From Coriaria nepalensis (taxonomy: Eukaryota; Streptophyta; Magnoliopsida; Cucurbitales; Coriariaceae), in the NCBI GenBank assembly GCA_027186245.1, contig CP114481.1, positions 54,134,569-54,198,568 on the forward strand: a stretch of DNA of 64,000 nt. The letters are read 5' to 3'. The position numbers and the translations under genes are program-made. The notes under the pieces are model-generated. The model did not search any database, was not told where the DNA came from, and was given only the letters and a program-made list of their open reading frames with translations. Below are positions 36,624 to 51,936 of the stretch, piece by piece (the stretch's first letter is position 1; every line of letters starts with the position of its first letter).

Positions 36624-36717
36624 ATATTTCTTTCCTTTTCTACAAAAATATTATAAGATATCTCTTCCTAATATTTCTTTCCTTTTCTACAAAAATATTC
36701 TAAGATATCTCTTCCTA
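36624..36717. repeat. 47-bp tandem duplication across the copia B/copia C junction
   Basis: Two 47-bp units (36624-36670 and 36671-36717) each contain the last bases of the copia B LTR (CCTTTTCTACA) followed by copia C LTR sequence. The second unit therefore duplicates the insertion boundary, and must postdate the insertion of B. Confidence 0.85.
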
Positions 36718-39700
36718 ATATTTCTCCTAAGATTTCTCTAACCAAATCCTAACATTATCTTTTTTATTTCCAACACTCCCCCTCAAGCTGGTTCAAAGAT
36801 GTCTAGTAAACCCAGCTTGCATACCAACTTGTCGAAATTAATCTTTTGTAATCATTTAGTAAATATATCTGCAACTTGTTGATCCGTAGGAATATACGAC
36901 ATACACACTATGCCTTCTTCCAACTTCTCTTTAATGAAATGTCTATCAATCTCCAGATGTTTAATTCTATCATGCTAAACCGGATTATGAGCAATATTGA
37001 TAGCTGCTTTATTGTCACAGTAGAGTGTCATAGGAGTAGTACTCGAGAACTTTAAATCTTCAAGCAACCCTTTTAGCCATAGTATTTCACAAATCCCTTG
37101 AGCTACCGCCCTAAACTCAGCTTCTGCACTACTTCTAGCTAAAACATTTTGTTTTTTTACTTCTCCAAGTTACTAGATTTCCACCAACATAAGTACAATA
37201 GCCTGAGGTAGACCTTCTATCAGTTACACCACCAGCATCTGTGAATGCTTCGATCCTGACATGTCCATGATTATGAAATAGCAATCCTCTTCCCGGTTTT
37301 CCTTTTAGATACTTGAGTATTCTGTAAACAGCATCAAAGTGTTCTTCTCCAGGTGAGTGCATGAACTGGCTCACAACACTTACTGCAAAAGCTATATCTG
37401 GCCTAGTATGAGATAGGTAGATGAGTCTTCCCACTAGTCTTTGAAACTGTTCCCTATTCACCATCCTATCTGAACTTGCTGCCTCTAACTTCAAGTTTGC
37501 TTCCATAGGAGTTTCAACCGGTTAGCACCCGAGATAACCTGTTTCCTTAAGCAAGTCAAGTACATACTTCCTTTGAGAAACAAAAATTCCCTTCTTAGAT
37601 CTCGCAAATTCCATTCCCAAAAAATACTTCACAGATCCAAGGTCTTTTATTTCAAATTCTGTGGCCAGAAATTTCTTCAACATTTCTAGTTCATCTACAT
37701 CACTTCCAGTTAGGATCATATCATCCACATAAACAATGAGAATGGCAATCTTACCATCCTTAGAATGTTTAACAAATAACGTATGATCTGCTTGAGTTTG
37801 GTGATATCCACGACCCTTTAGAGACTTAGTTAGGCGATCGAACCATGCCCTTGCTTTAGGCCGTATAGTGACTTTCTTAACTTGCAAATCTTCCTTGTTC
37901 CATAATGTCCTTCAAAACCAGGTGGTAAATCCATAAACACTTCCTCTTCTAATTCCCCATTAAGGAATGCATTTTTCACATCTAGCAGCTATAAAGGCCA
38001 TTCGAGATTAGCAGCAAGTGAAAGCAATACTCTAATAGAATTTACCTTAGCAACCGGGGCAAATGTCTCTTGGTAATCTATTCCATAGGTTTGTGTGAAA
38101 CCCTTAGCCACAAGCCTTGCCTTATACCTTTCAATCTTCCCTTCTGCATTGTACTTCATAGTAAACACCCATTTGCAGCCTACCGTTTTTCCTCCATTAG
38201 GTAAGCTCATAATCTCCCACGTGTCATTTTTTTCAAGTGCTCTCATCTCTTCTAATACAGCCATTTTCCATTCTGGTTGACTCATTACTTCCTGAATATC
38301 TTTTGGAATTGAAACACTGGATAGATTAGCAGTAAAGGTTCTATAGCTAGGAGATAACCTATAATAGGAGACATATTTAGCAATAGGATGCATGGTACAA
38401 GTACGAATCTGTTTCCTAAGGGCAATAGGGATATCAAGATCAGAATTTGTAGAAACAACTTTATCATGATGATTTGAAATACTTGAAACATTTGGAACTG
38501 TAATACCTATGTCATTTACAAGATCATCATCCACAGAGACATTTTGGTAGGTAAGAGGTTGAGGTTCTTTATTCTAAATCTGCTTCCTCCGAGAGTAGAC
38601 TAGTAGCTCAGGTTGCTGCACTGTTTGTAGTTTTTCTCTCCCTGACAAAGAGTATAACATTTGATTCTATAGGAAGGGAAGGATCATATAGGTTACTAGA
38701 TTGAGGGACATTTTGAGTAGGCATATTTAGAACTGGTAGAGGTAAAGAGTTTGAAGTTTTCCAAAAATTATCTTCCATCCTAGAATTACTCTCCCCTTGA
38801 AGAAAATTTTCGGTAAAGTAAGGTGTGTCTTCAAAAAAAGTCACATCCATACTCAAAGTATTTTTTTAACGTAGGATGATAACATTACCCTTTTTGATTT
38901 GGAGAATAGCCTACAAAGACACACTTTTCAGCTCTATGATCAAGTTTTGACCGATTGTGTTTGTGTATATAAACAAAAACTGTGCAGCCAAAAATTCTAG
39001 GAGATAAGGAGTTAAATATCCGAATATGAGGAAATGTTTCTAGTAGTTTGTTTATAGGAGTTTGATATTCTAGTACCATAGTGGGAACTCTATTTATAAG
39101 ATAAGTGGCTGTAAGGACTGCTTTACCCGATAGATACTTAAGGACCCCATAGTAAACATGATTGATCTAGTAACTTCAAGTAGGTGTCTATTTTTCCTTT
39201 CAGCTATCCCATTTTGTTGAGGGGTATCATAACATGTAGATTGATGAAGCATGTCTTTTTCTGTCAAGAACTCATTTAGGATTGAATTATAGTATTCTTT
39301 GTCATTATCAGTTCTAAGAACTTGGATTTGTGTTTGGAACTGATTTTCAATCATATAATAGAATTCTTTGAATTTTTTAGCAGCTTCGGCTTTTTCTTTT
39401 AATAGAAATACCCAACATATCCTAGTATGGTCATCAATAAAGGAGATAAATCATCTAGTACCTGAAATAGTTGTTACTCTAGAGGGTCCCCAAATATCAC
39501 TGTGAATTAAATAAAATGGTCTAGAAGCTGATAAGAATGAGATTTATAAGAAGCTCTCTAATGTTTTGATAATTGACATGGTTCACATTGAAGAGACATT
39601 GGATTAACATTATTGTCTTTAAAGAACGATGGAAACAAATGCTTAAGGTAAGGAAAACTAGGATGACCTAATCTATAGTGCCATAACATTATTTTGTCTT

Positions 39701-41996
39701 TAACAGGAATAGAAATACTACTACTTGCAGTTTGAGCTTGTCCACCCTTGGTAGTTGATTCATCAAAATAATAGAGTCCATCAACCATCCTAGCACTGCC
39801 AATCATCTTCTTCGAATGATGATCCTGAAATTCACAGTAAGAGTCATAGAATTTCACTAAACAATTAGAATCTTTGGTAAGTTTGCTAACTGATAAGAGA
39901 TTACATAATAATTTAGGGACATGTAAGACAGATTTTAGAGTAAGATCATTTGAGATAGTGATTGAACATTTTCCTGCAATTGGAGATAAACTCCCATCTG
40001 CTATACGAATTTTTAGATTACCGGGACAAGTAGCATATGAGGTGAAAAAATGAGATGAATTGATCATATGATCAGAAGCACCAGAATCAATGATCCATGG
40101 TTCTGGATTAGAAAAAACAGTTGAGGCTATGGGAAAACTACCTTTTTTGTGAGAAAACCAGAACCTGAACTAGAGATAGGAATTTGACTTATTATTTTGT
40201 ATATTTGATCAAGCTGTTCTTTGCTAAGAGAATGAGATGATGTCTCGGTTTCAATGGACGCATGCATTCCATGACTGTTTTTATCTCCACTTCGGTTGCC
40301 CTTCCAATTCTGTGGCTTTCCATAAATTATCCAGCAGGTAGCCCTAGTATGTCTGGGCTTGTTACAGTAATCACACCACACCTTAACCTTCTCCTCAAAC
40401 CTCGAATTTTGACCATAGGAGGAATTAGATCCTCTTGGTTTATAAGCCGCTGCTGCAATTACCACTTCTTCTGTTGATACTGTGGTGTTGAGTGCAGAAT
40501 TTTCAAGGATTTCCATAGAACCCTTCTTTCCCATCATCACAATGTTACGATTCTCTTCCCTTCTAATTTCTGAAAAAACCTCCCTTGTAGAGGGCAGTGG
40601 TTCTTTTCCTAGAATTCGACCTCTTGCTTCATCTAGGTTAGGGTTGAGACCAGCCAAGAACTCAAACACCCTGTCTTTCTCTACTGTTTTCTTGAACTGT
40701 GCAACATCTACTCCACATGCCCAGTCAAGATCATAAAATAGATCTAGTTTTTGCCATAATCCTAACATCTTATTATAATAATTGGTGACAGTCATGTCTC
40801 CTTGTTTCATCTCTCGGATCTTGGTCTTAATCTCATATACATGTGCTGAGTTTCCTAAGTCTGAGAAAGTAGAGGATACTGTATCCCAAACCTCCTTTGA
40901 AGTAGGGAGATACATGTAGTTTTGACCAATATCTTCAACCATCGAGTTCACAAGCCAAGAGATGATGGTATAGTTCTCTTCTTCCCAGGTAGAATAATTC
41001 GGATCTTTCATATTAGGTGTTGTTGTAGTTCCTGTTATATGCCCCATCTTTCCTTTTCCTCTAAGAAATAGTCTCACTGATTGAGACCATCTTAGGAAAT
41101 TCTGTCCATTCAACAGATGTGTTGTGATCTGGATGGTGGATTTCTCATTGAGGCTTAGGGACGACGGCTTTCTCTCAATGACTGTCAAGGAATCGTCACC
41201 CATGTTGTTATAAATTTGAAGAATACGTCTTCTCGAGAGGTCTGTTTTCCGAGCAATAAACGAATGGAGGTCACCGGTTGATTAAGTCAACCGTTAATGA
41301 CCTTAGAAGAACCAAGCTCTGATACCATGAAAGCTTTTAATAAATTGTTCTAATAATTTTCAGATTACATACATAGGGTATTTATACACTAGAAACCCTA
41401 GACTAGTTATGGTAAGATCTTAACAACTAATTTACAATCTCATATCATTAGGAAAATATTTTAAGATATCTCTTCCTAATATTTCTCCTAAGATTTCTCT
41501 AACCAAATCCTAACATTATCTTTTTTATTTCCAACAAAATCTACCACTCAAAATTCTAGGAAAAGATAAGTTAAAAAGGCCCTGCTCAACAGGTTGTAGG
41601 AAGTTAAAATGCTATAAATTAAAAATAAAAAAATATTCAGTTGGAAAGACTGGTACTGATAAAGGGGAAAAGTGGAAATTAAATAATAATAAATAAAGTA
41701 ATAAAGAAGACGGAATTCCTAGTTTCCTACTCGCGCGTCAACTGTTCATGATTTTAAAACTCTACTTATATGTATAGGTTGAAGCAAGTCTTTACCTGAA
41801 TAGCTTCAATGAATTTGGAATTGCCAAAGAAGATAATGATAAAGCCACAGTAAGATAATAAAAGAAATGGAATGAAAATACACTTGCACTTGAAGAAGAA
41901 CCAGTTGCAATTCAACACCACTTTGGTAAAGCAATAGCAAACTAGCTACTAATTTTATGCCAAAAAAAAAATCAACTTCATTCACAGACATACACA

Positions 41997-42150
41997 AACA
42001 AAAAAGACTATATATATATATTATATACATACATCTATATATATACATATATATACATACATACATCTATATATGTATATACATACATACATCTATATAT
42101 GTATATATATACATACATACATCTATATATATATGTATATGTATGTATGA
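41997..42150. repeat. TATATA/CATACATAC microsatellite in SPP intron 9
   Basis: Alternating TATATATA and CATACATACATC blocks over about 150 bp, ending about 30 bp from the exon 9 donor. Open frames here, rich in Tyr and Ile, are translations of the repeat. Confidence 0.9.
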
Positions 42151-42493
42151 ACATGCTTGCTTCACAGAACCAAAACAAACCTTGTATCTCGTATTGATTC
42201 GGAAATGCAAGGCAGAAAGGAATATTCTCTTCATCAGAACATTTCGCAAGTCACCATATGTTTGAACCTTGTTTACTGGAATCTGCAGCAAATTTCATGA
42301 AATGATCTAAGCCAGAAAGGGAAAAAAACAGCCAAAACGACTCATCAAACAATCTACATATCCAAAAGACAACAAATGCACCACCAAGATCAAATAAAGA
42401 AAATACGAAGTATAGCAAACAAGGTAGAAGGAGACTGAACTATGCTACAAGTTACAATATAAAGGAGATGCCTCTGTTTCACACAGTCTACAT

Positions 42494-42908
42494 TAGGGTT
42501 GTGCAAAAATATCCATAACCGCCCGATCCGCCGGCCGGCGGGGCGGATAATTTCTCAATTTTTTTAGCCGGGCGGCTATCCGCCCCGCCATATTATCCGG
42601 CAGATAATTTGGCGGATATCCGGAAGATGGCAAATATCTGCTCGCCTATAATTAACTAAAAAAAGAAAAAAGAAAACCCTATTTTAATAAATAAAAAATA
42701 AAAATAAAAATACGCTGGCAAGCGGAGAACCGCCATAGCCACCCACCTTAGGCAGTGGTGAATAACCGCCCGGTCCATGGCGGAGCGGAGCGGACTGATA
42801 TCACTTTGTTTAAAAGTTAAGCGGGCGGTTATCTGCCCGTTAGTTAAAGTGGCGGATATAGCGGATAGAGGATAGCTGATATCTGTATCCGTCATTTGCA
42901 CAACCCTA
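42494..42908. mobile_element. hAT-type MITE in SPP intron 8
   Basis: A 415-bp element with perfect 14-bp terminal inverted repeats (TAGGGTTGTGCAAA) and a perfect 8-bp target duplication GTCTACAT (42486-42493, 42909-42916). The 8-bp duplication and the TAGGG end are typical of hAT elements. The interior is GC-rich and self-complementary (GGCGGATA/TATCCGCC motifs) and encodes no transposase. Confidence 0.93.
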
Positions 42909-45900
42909 GTCTACATGACACGATCATGCTGTAAACTCAATTAGTTGACATTTATTCCCTTGAACATCAAAAGCAAAAAACAGGACTTAATCATGTAAAG
43001 AATGTAAACATTGATGAACCAAGCTACATATGGAATAAATTTGCAGCTCGCCAACCACTAGCAAACTAGTTGAGAGTATTGACAGATTAAACTTTGAATA
43101 TCGTCCCAATGAACTTATTATAAGCACAAAAGGTAACTGGATTATGCAATTTTAATCAAGTGCAGCATGAAAAGTAATTAACAGGGTGAGAGGAAAGAGA
43201 GAATTCATATAAGTACCTTGCAAAACAAATTAATTGAAAAATTTTGAAGCAATTTGTGTTGAAATATCTGTGGAGGCCTCACATCTGCATTACTACCAGG
43301 TAGTGACCAATTGTGCTTCACAGGAGGACGAACTGCATGCCTTTCCTTCTTAATAATTTTGGATTGATCTAAGGAATTTGATGATTTTTCATTAGATAGG
43401 CTTCCACCTAGCCCAACTGAGAGCTTAGGAACAAGAAAACTAGCCATCGCATCAAATGCACTGGGACTAGGGGGTGAAACTGTCTCATTTTGAAGCCCTG
43501 TTTCTCCGAAGACCGCCTGTACACATTAAGATAGTCACTGTACATAATCTACAAGAAAACTCAACCTTTACCAATCTGGATGCACATTATGGAATGATAA
43601 AATAAGAAATTGTGCATACTTCGATGTGGTTCACAGTCTTTGAGATGTTGTCTATATCACCAACAATATACAGAGTCGCATTGGCAGGAAAGTACCAACG
43701 CTCATGGAACTTCCTAATTTTATCAGCATCCCACTTTTCAATCTGTTCCTCTAGCCCAATTGGGAACCGTTACTCAGCTTGTTTTCAGAATGAAGATGTT
43801 GCAGCAGCTGTTCAGAGGAAAGAGATCGGTCAAGATATGATATCAGAAAATAATGTTCATTTAATCAAATAATCTGTGGTCCATACCTGACAATCCACGC
43901 GATATTCTATTGTATTCATCATCTGCAATTCTGAAAGTATTGCACGCCTTTCTTTTTCGACTCGAGAAGCAAGGAATTTTGGGTGGAAAGCTATCTGTGA
44001 ACATTGACAAGATTTGAGCATAAGCTCATATTAAAATTCATCTTCAAATTCCTTTTTTATTTTTTGGCCAGAGCATTATATACTGGCATCTTTTACAGTA
44101 TAGACCAGAACAAATCGAGTACAGATATAATGCAAACACATCACCTAAGCCTTATGATTCACAGAGTACATCATGGTATGCGGTCATAAGAATAAAGAAA
44201 ATACCTCATTTAAGGCATCAAGAACAAATGGAAGCAGGTCTTCATCAGAGTCCTGTGATTGACAACCAAATATACAGAACAAATATTAGACAAATTGGAA
44301 CAATAAATCAAAATATGAACTGGTTTATTGGACAAAACCATACACAAATCTTTGAATCACACGGGTTTGGAATACTTTTCTCTTTTGTAATGAACTAATC
44401 TGTTTCATTCATATGAATGACTTTATAGATATGTACCATTTGAGAAAGCTGCAGAAGTGCAAGTTGTGCACATTTGCAATGATGTTGCATACAACATTTT
44501 CCGAGGGAAGTTACCAATTCCCTATATCTTATAAAGGATAGAATATGATATGCTGGTTTCCCATCTATAAAAAATATGACACGGAATAAAATAATGAAAA
44601 CAACAAACCTTTGTGCTTGTTGGTGAATGAATATGAAACACCGTATGGTGGAAATCGGTGTACGCATTAGATCGTGCACCAGTCCCGAGAAGTTTTTCAC
44701 GTTTCTTACTTCCAAGGAAAGCAACATGCTCAATCATATGGGCAATTCCTTGCTCATCATCCTCCTCATCAATTGACCCAGCATGGACTTCCATGTGAGC
44801 CTCAAACCTGAAATGGAAAATGTATATTGAAGAGAGAGACATGAAGGAGACCGATCCACATGCAGCATGTTCAAAATGAATTATGTCGACAAGAGAACTC
44901 TCTTCTCTCTTTAAGAGAAGTGGGGAAACACACTTCTTCCTTGGTGGTGTGGGGAAGGGGAAGGCTTAAGACTAAGCCAGATGCCTTTGGTGAGTGACAT
45001 ACTATTCCTATATATCCCCTAGGACAGGTTTCTGTAAGAGAACCCATGAATGCCAATTTAAAAATAAATAACCGAAATATTGTGGACATCAGTGCCACAT
45101 CCGGACTATAATTATTTCTTGAAAAAAATCACACAGAATTTTGGACATTTGCATCTGTACAATACCTGTTTGGAGGAACTTTATTCGGCAGGATAAGATA
45201 CTGTAATCCATTTTTCAATTGTCCCCGATACAGCTTTGGGTGAGATGGAAGTTTAGAATTTAGAAAATTCTCTAACTCTGTTTGTTTCAAATCAGGGTAG
45301 GATAAATTCAAAACTTGTTTGTCCAAAATACCATCTGGCCAGGCAGTATTTGCTGCATGAGGCTCATCGGGACCCACAGTCGCCTGTGGAATATGCCCAT
45401 GCTTCACCTGCAGTTTTGTTTAAGTTAAAAAGAAAGGAAGAAATAAAAGTGTGTTTTATTTTAGAATTACGACAGTTTCTTTTAGGCCTTTGATATCATA
45501 ATACAATCAGCCGGGATGAATAAATTGACATCAATGGCCTCACACCAATTCATAGGAACCTAAAAGGAAAGAATTTAGACAACCACAAAGACCAAGTGGG
45601 CGATTCCTCTCTCGAATCCCCATTTCTTAGCTTGGGTTTCACATTTATTTGTGCCACATATAGAATACTGCTCAATACATGTCATACAATCCCCAAAACA
45701 GAGTTTCAGGTTCATGGTCCCAAATAAGATTCAGGAAAAAGGAATGATGTGATACAAGGAAGTCTCACATGTGAACGAAATCAAGAGGGAAGAGTATGGT
45801 GGTACTATATCAACACTGGACATCTTAATCTTGATGAGTTCATGTGTTGATATGTGCACTACCCAAGACGTGGTGAAGTAGTGAGATAACCTTGTAAGCA

Positions 45901-46848
45901 TAAACAAAACTATAGCTGGATCAATCACAGAAGAAAATTGGGTCAACCTACTTACAAAACCATAGTCAAATTTACGGTTGGATAAAAATGCTCTTGGTGC
46001 AGATCTTCCGACACAGGGATGAGGTCTTCTCAAGTTAACTGAGCATGAAAGGCAGTCAGATCGTCCTGCAAAAGGTGCTTCAGTCAACTGTTCTCTAACC
46101 ACGGAAGAACGCTTTTTCAATGAGTTACTCTTCTTTCTAAGAATCCTGGCCCCAGTACGACCAACTTCATGTGGATACCTGCAGACATGGTAAGGAAAAA
46201 TGAATACGACCAAATGCAAAACAGCGACACAAGTACAGCATCAGCAAGAAGTAGAATGCAATGAAAAGGGATTCACAACAACCTCAGCTAGAAACAAAAC
46301 CATATAACTACTATCTACAATCTCATCAAATGCACAATTAAAAATTTGAAAGTAAAAGGGGGATAGCAAGCAGATATACGGGATACGGATGTGAACTCCT
46401 AGGTAAGGAAATTAAAACTCAAATTGATAACTAAATAGGAAAAAAATTCACTAAAATCTACTCGTTTATCAGTAGTGCCAATCGGCCTAGATATGAGCAA
46501 CATATAAAGGAAGAAATAGAGGTGCCGCCACAGTATGAAATAAAAGAGGTCGATGAAATCGCAAGACTTAAAGATTTGATGAACCGCTAATTTTCTAAGA
46601 AAGTAGAAGTTAATATGCATCTATACGAACAGATAAACATGGAGTGAAAACAAAAGCACCTCCTGGGAGGAAAAAAAGAGCGATTTTTTGTTGTCGAGTC
46701 GAATGAGCGGAGTGCAGAGAGATGAGGAGGAGGTACAAGGAAAAACCGCCAAGTTAGGCCCCCTCTTAGAATAAGCATCGTCTGTTAAGCTCCAAAAGGG
46801 ACGAAGTTGAACCAAGCTTCCAGGAGCAAAAGAGCTGGAGACGGCCAT

Positions 46849-47042
46849 TAGCAGAGAGGAAGGAATCGCTGCTGCTCTCTTTCTCTGATCCTAACGACCA
46901 GAACGAATCAAGTATTGAATAAAAGCGGGAGAGATAAAGAGAGAAGAAAGCACAGTCCAGCTGCTTCTGCTTCTTCTTCCTTTTTCTTTTTTCTTTTTTT
47001 TATTAAGTCTTATTTTAGGAAAATAAATTAGAGAATAGAGAT

Positions 47043-47079
<37 letters not shown>

Positions 47080-48117
47080 ACATGGGCTACGGTGGAGCTC
47101 CGCCTTCTAGAAGCAGGAATGGGGGGGAAAAGATCTTGATTTTCCTCAAATCAACGCCGACATCGCGTCGAAATCTGCCACAACCAACGAAACGGAATAA
47201 CTTCTTCCCATCGGAAAGTCTGGTAATCATGATGTAAAAAATATATTTATTTTTCCTTATTTCATTTTAGCCTTAATTAATTTTCCACTTCTATTTTTAT
47301 TTTTTTAATTCTTTTTCACCTCAATTTATTTAATATTTAGATTTTTTTTTTCCTTTTTTGGCTATTATTTTTTAAATAAATAGTGAATAATTCATTTTCG
47401 TTTTAGTTTTGTGGAGTTATAAAAATTAAAAAAAATTATGATATATAGAAAAAAAATCTCAAAAAATTAATATATATAAAAAATGAAACACTCCTCTTAT
47501 TTATATTAAAAAAAAAATCAATGTATAAACTAATTATATAATAATTTTATTATCTATTAAAAAAAAAAAAACCGGATGCATATAATCCTTACCTTGTCTT
47601 TTAGTTGGAAGATCTCACCGGTGTGGAACGTGTCAGCTTATTAAAACCAAAACCGGAAGATTGCATGCTTACATTATTTTCTCTTTTTCTTTTTTTTCTG
47701 TTTTTTTTTTCTTTTTAAATTAGATTTTGTAGTTACCTGTAAATGGTAAGGGGAAAATGTGGTTGATTTACAGACAAATAACCATAATAGACTCTCCTTG
47801 ATTTGTACTCACTAATCCAATCTAATGAAAGATATAAATAGTGTGAACAGAAACTCTATGAAACACATGTATGATGGGGAATATCGTGGAATCTCACAAG
47901 ATTCCAGAATCCCTCAAAATTTCCCCTGAATAATATTCACACACTCTGAAACCCCGTGAGAGTGTCTTAAAACAGAAAAACTCCAATCGAGACCACACAA
48001 CATAACGGAGGTACAGAAGGCGTCAGGCCAAAGATTTTCATACTCATAAAAGGTTGCTTACTAATTCTCTGCAATTTTTCAGAAAAGGAGAAAACAAAGA
48101 AGTGATAGTCGGAAGGG
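46849..48117. other. SPP promoter region and MAP2 3' flank
   Basis: Holds the SPP leader with its GA tract, then very AT-rich DNA with long A/T runs to the end of the methionine aminopeptidase gene. No gene recognised. Confidence 0.6.
47047..47076. repeat. (GA)n microsatellite upstream of SPP
   Basis: About 15 GA units some 200 bp upstream of the SPP start codon. CT/GA tracts are common in plant 5' leaders and promoters. Confidence 0.9.
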
Positions 48118-51187
<3,070 letters not shown>

Positions 51188-51936
51188 TTTCGAAGTTCGA
51201 ATGAGTTCTCAGTTTAAGAGCAGAACAAACAGAAACCAGAAAAGGAACCCTAAATCGAGAGAATTCCGAGTTTAAGAACAGCCCCTTTCTTCCAAGGTCT
51301 TACTGCACTTCTAACTTTGACCCAAATTTGAGCTCTTTTTTTTCTTTTTCCTTTTTCCCAGGCCAAATATATTACATGCAACTTAAAAATAATATCACAT
51401 GTAATTGAAATGAAATATTTGCAAAAGTGACGTAATCATTTTTGAAAAAATTAGGAGTCACATTCAAAATTTTATTATAATTGTAATGAAAATATAAAAA
51501 TGTAAGAGATGATGGTTCGTTGGGGAAATAAAATTAAAATAATTATTTTTTTTTTAATTTATTTATTTTTATTTAAAATGAAAAATTATTTTATTCTTTC
51601 AACTCAATTAAATAATAAATCACTTATTTATTTTAAAATATATATTTTTTAAATATAATAAAATGATTTAGGAGTTCTTTTTCATAATATTTAAATTCAA
51701 ATGGGTATATTATATAATTTTTATAAAAATTAATTCAGAAAATCTTAAAATATAACAAAAAATGGGTAAAATATTAAATCAAAATTATTTCATATTACTC
51801 ATTCTTTATACAACCAAACAATCAATAATTCATTCCACTTTCCTCGTTCTCGTTATCGTTCTCATTCTCATTTTCATTTTTATTTTCATTTTTATTTTTA
51901 TTTTCATTCTTATTTTTATTCACATTAGTGAGTCGA
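51188..51936. other. MAP2 5' flank, AT-rich
   Basis: The MAP2 promoter and leader are within the first few hundred bases. A (CATTTTTATTTT)-like simple repeat lies at about 51840-51920. Confidence 0.55.

Larger units (their letters stand above)
31717..36644 (-). mobile_element. Ty1/copia retrotransposon B, nearly intact, nested in the 3' LTR of copia C
   Basis: A 4,928-bp element flanked by AAAAT (31712-31716, 36645-36649). The 5' LTR is 36644-36467 (178 bp) and the 3' LTR 31935-31717 (219 bp); they differ by indels. The primer site TGGTATCAGAG lies at 36466-36456. Three long open frames cover gag and pol, separated by one frameshift and one in-frame stop. It is a different family from A and C by its LTR sequence, although the proteins are related. 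Confidence 0.95.
31587..41536 (-). mobile_element. Ty1/copia retrotransposon C (same family as A), interrupted by copia B, in SPP intron 9
   Basis: Same family as copia A but on the opposite strand, with its own target duplication AAATC (31582-31586, 41537-41541). The 5' LTR is 41536-41328 and is followed by the TGGTATCAGAG primer site. The 3' LTR is split into 36775-36650 and 31716-31587 by the insertion of copia B. Net length is about 4.97 kb. Gag (41203-40127, 358 codons) is open and carries the zinc knuckle. Past it the frame changes repeatedly through integrase, reverse transcriptase (YVDD near 37.73 kb) and RNase H. Several stops downstream of the YVDD motif are identical to those in copia A. 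Confidence 0.95.
19765..46848 (-). pseudogene. SPP: Stromal processing peptidase (M16 zinc protease), all 24 exons but with lesions
   Basis: SPP removes transit peptides from imported proteins in the chloroplast stroma. Exons 1-24: 46848-46660, 46178-45956, 45407-45166, 44807-44609, 44252-44205, 43994-43887, 43807-43620, 43516-43217, 42282-42181, 30998-30864, 30579-30356, 29972-29769, 29659-29489, 29096-28947, 23365-23228, 23091-22864, 22784-22632, 22402-22276, 22007-21896, 21581-21461, 21365-21285, 20991-20890, 20731-20581, 19856-19765. They total about 3.79 kb, near the family's 1,260 residues. Exon 4 has the zinc motif HMIEH and the FLGSKKREKLLGTGARSNAYTD block; the protein ends TMTRPTT. 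Lesions are a one-base deletion in exon 7 (about 43770), another in exon 11 (about 30525), a CT instead of GT donor after exon 15, and an unresolved phase at the exon 1-2 junction. Introns 9 and 14 hold copia elements and intron 8 a MITE. It is either a recent pseudogene or an intact gene with assembly errors. Confidence 0.88.

Noticed and set aside
41957..42265. Open frames rich in Tyr and Ile on both strands
   Set aside because: They are translations of a TATATA/CATACATAC microsatellite and overlap SPP exon 9 in the wrong frame.
46587..46778. Alternative small frame near the SPP start
   Set aside because: Overlaps SPP exon 1 in another frame; the MAVSSSFAPGS frame has the composition of a plastid transit peptide.
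19765..46848. Two separate SPP gene fragments brought together by the retrotransposons
   Set aside because: All 24 exons are on one strand and in order with matching phases, apart from the few local lesions and the unresolved exon 1-2 junction; the elements simply enlarge introns 9 and 14.
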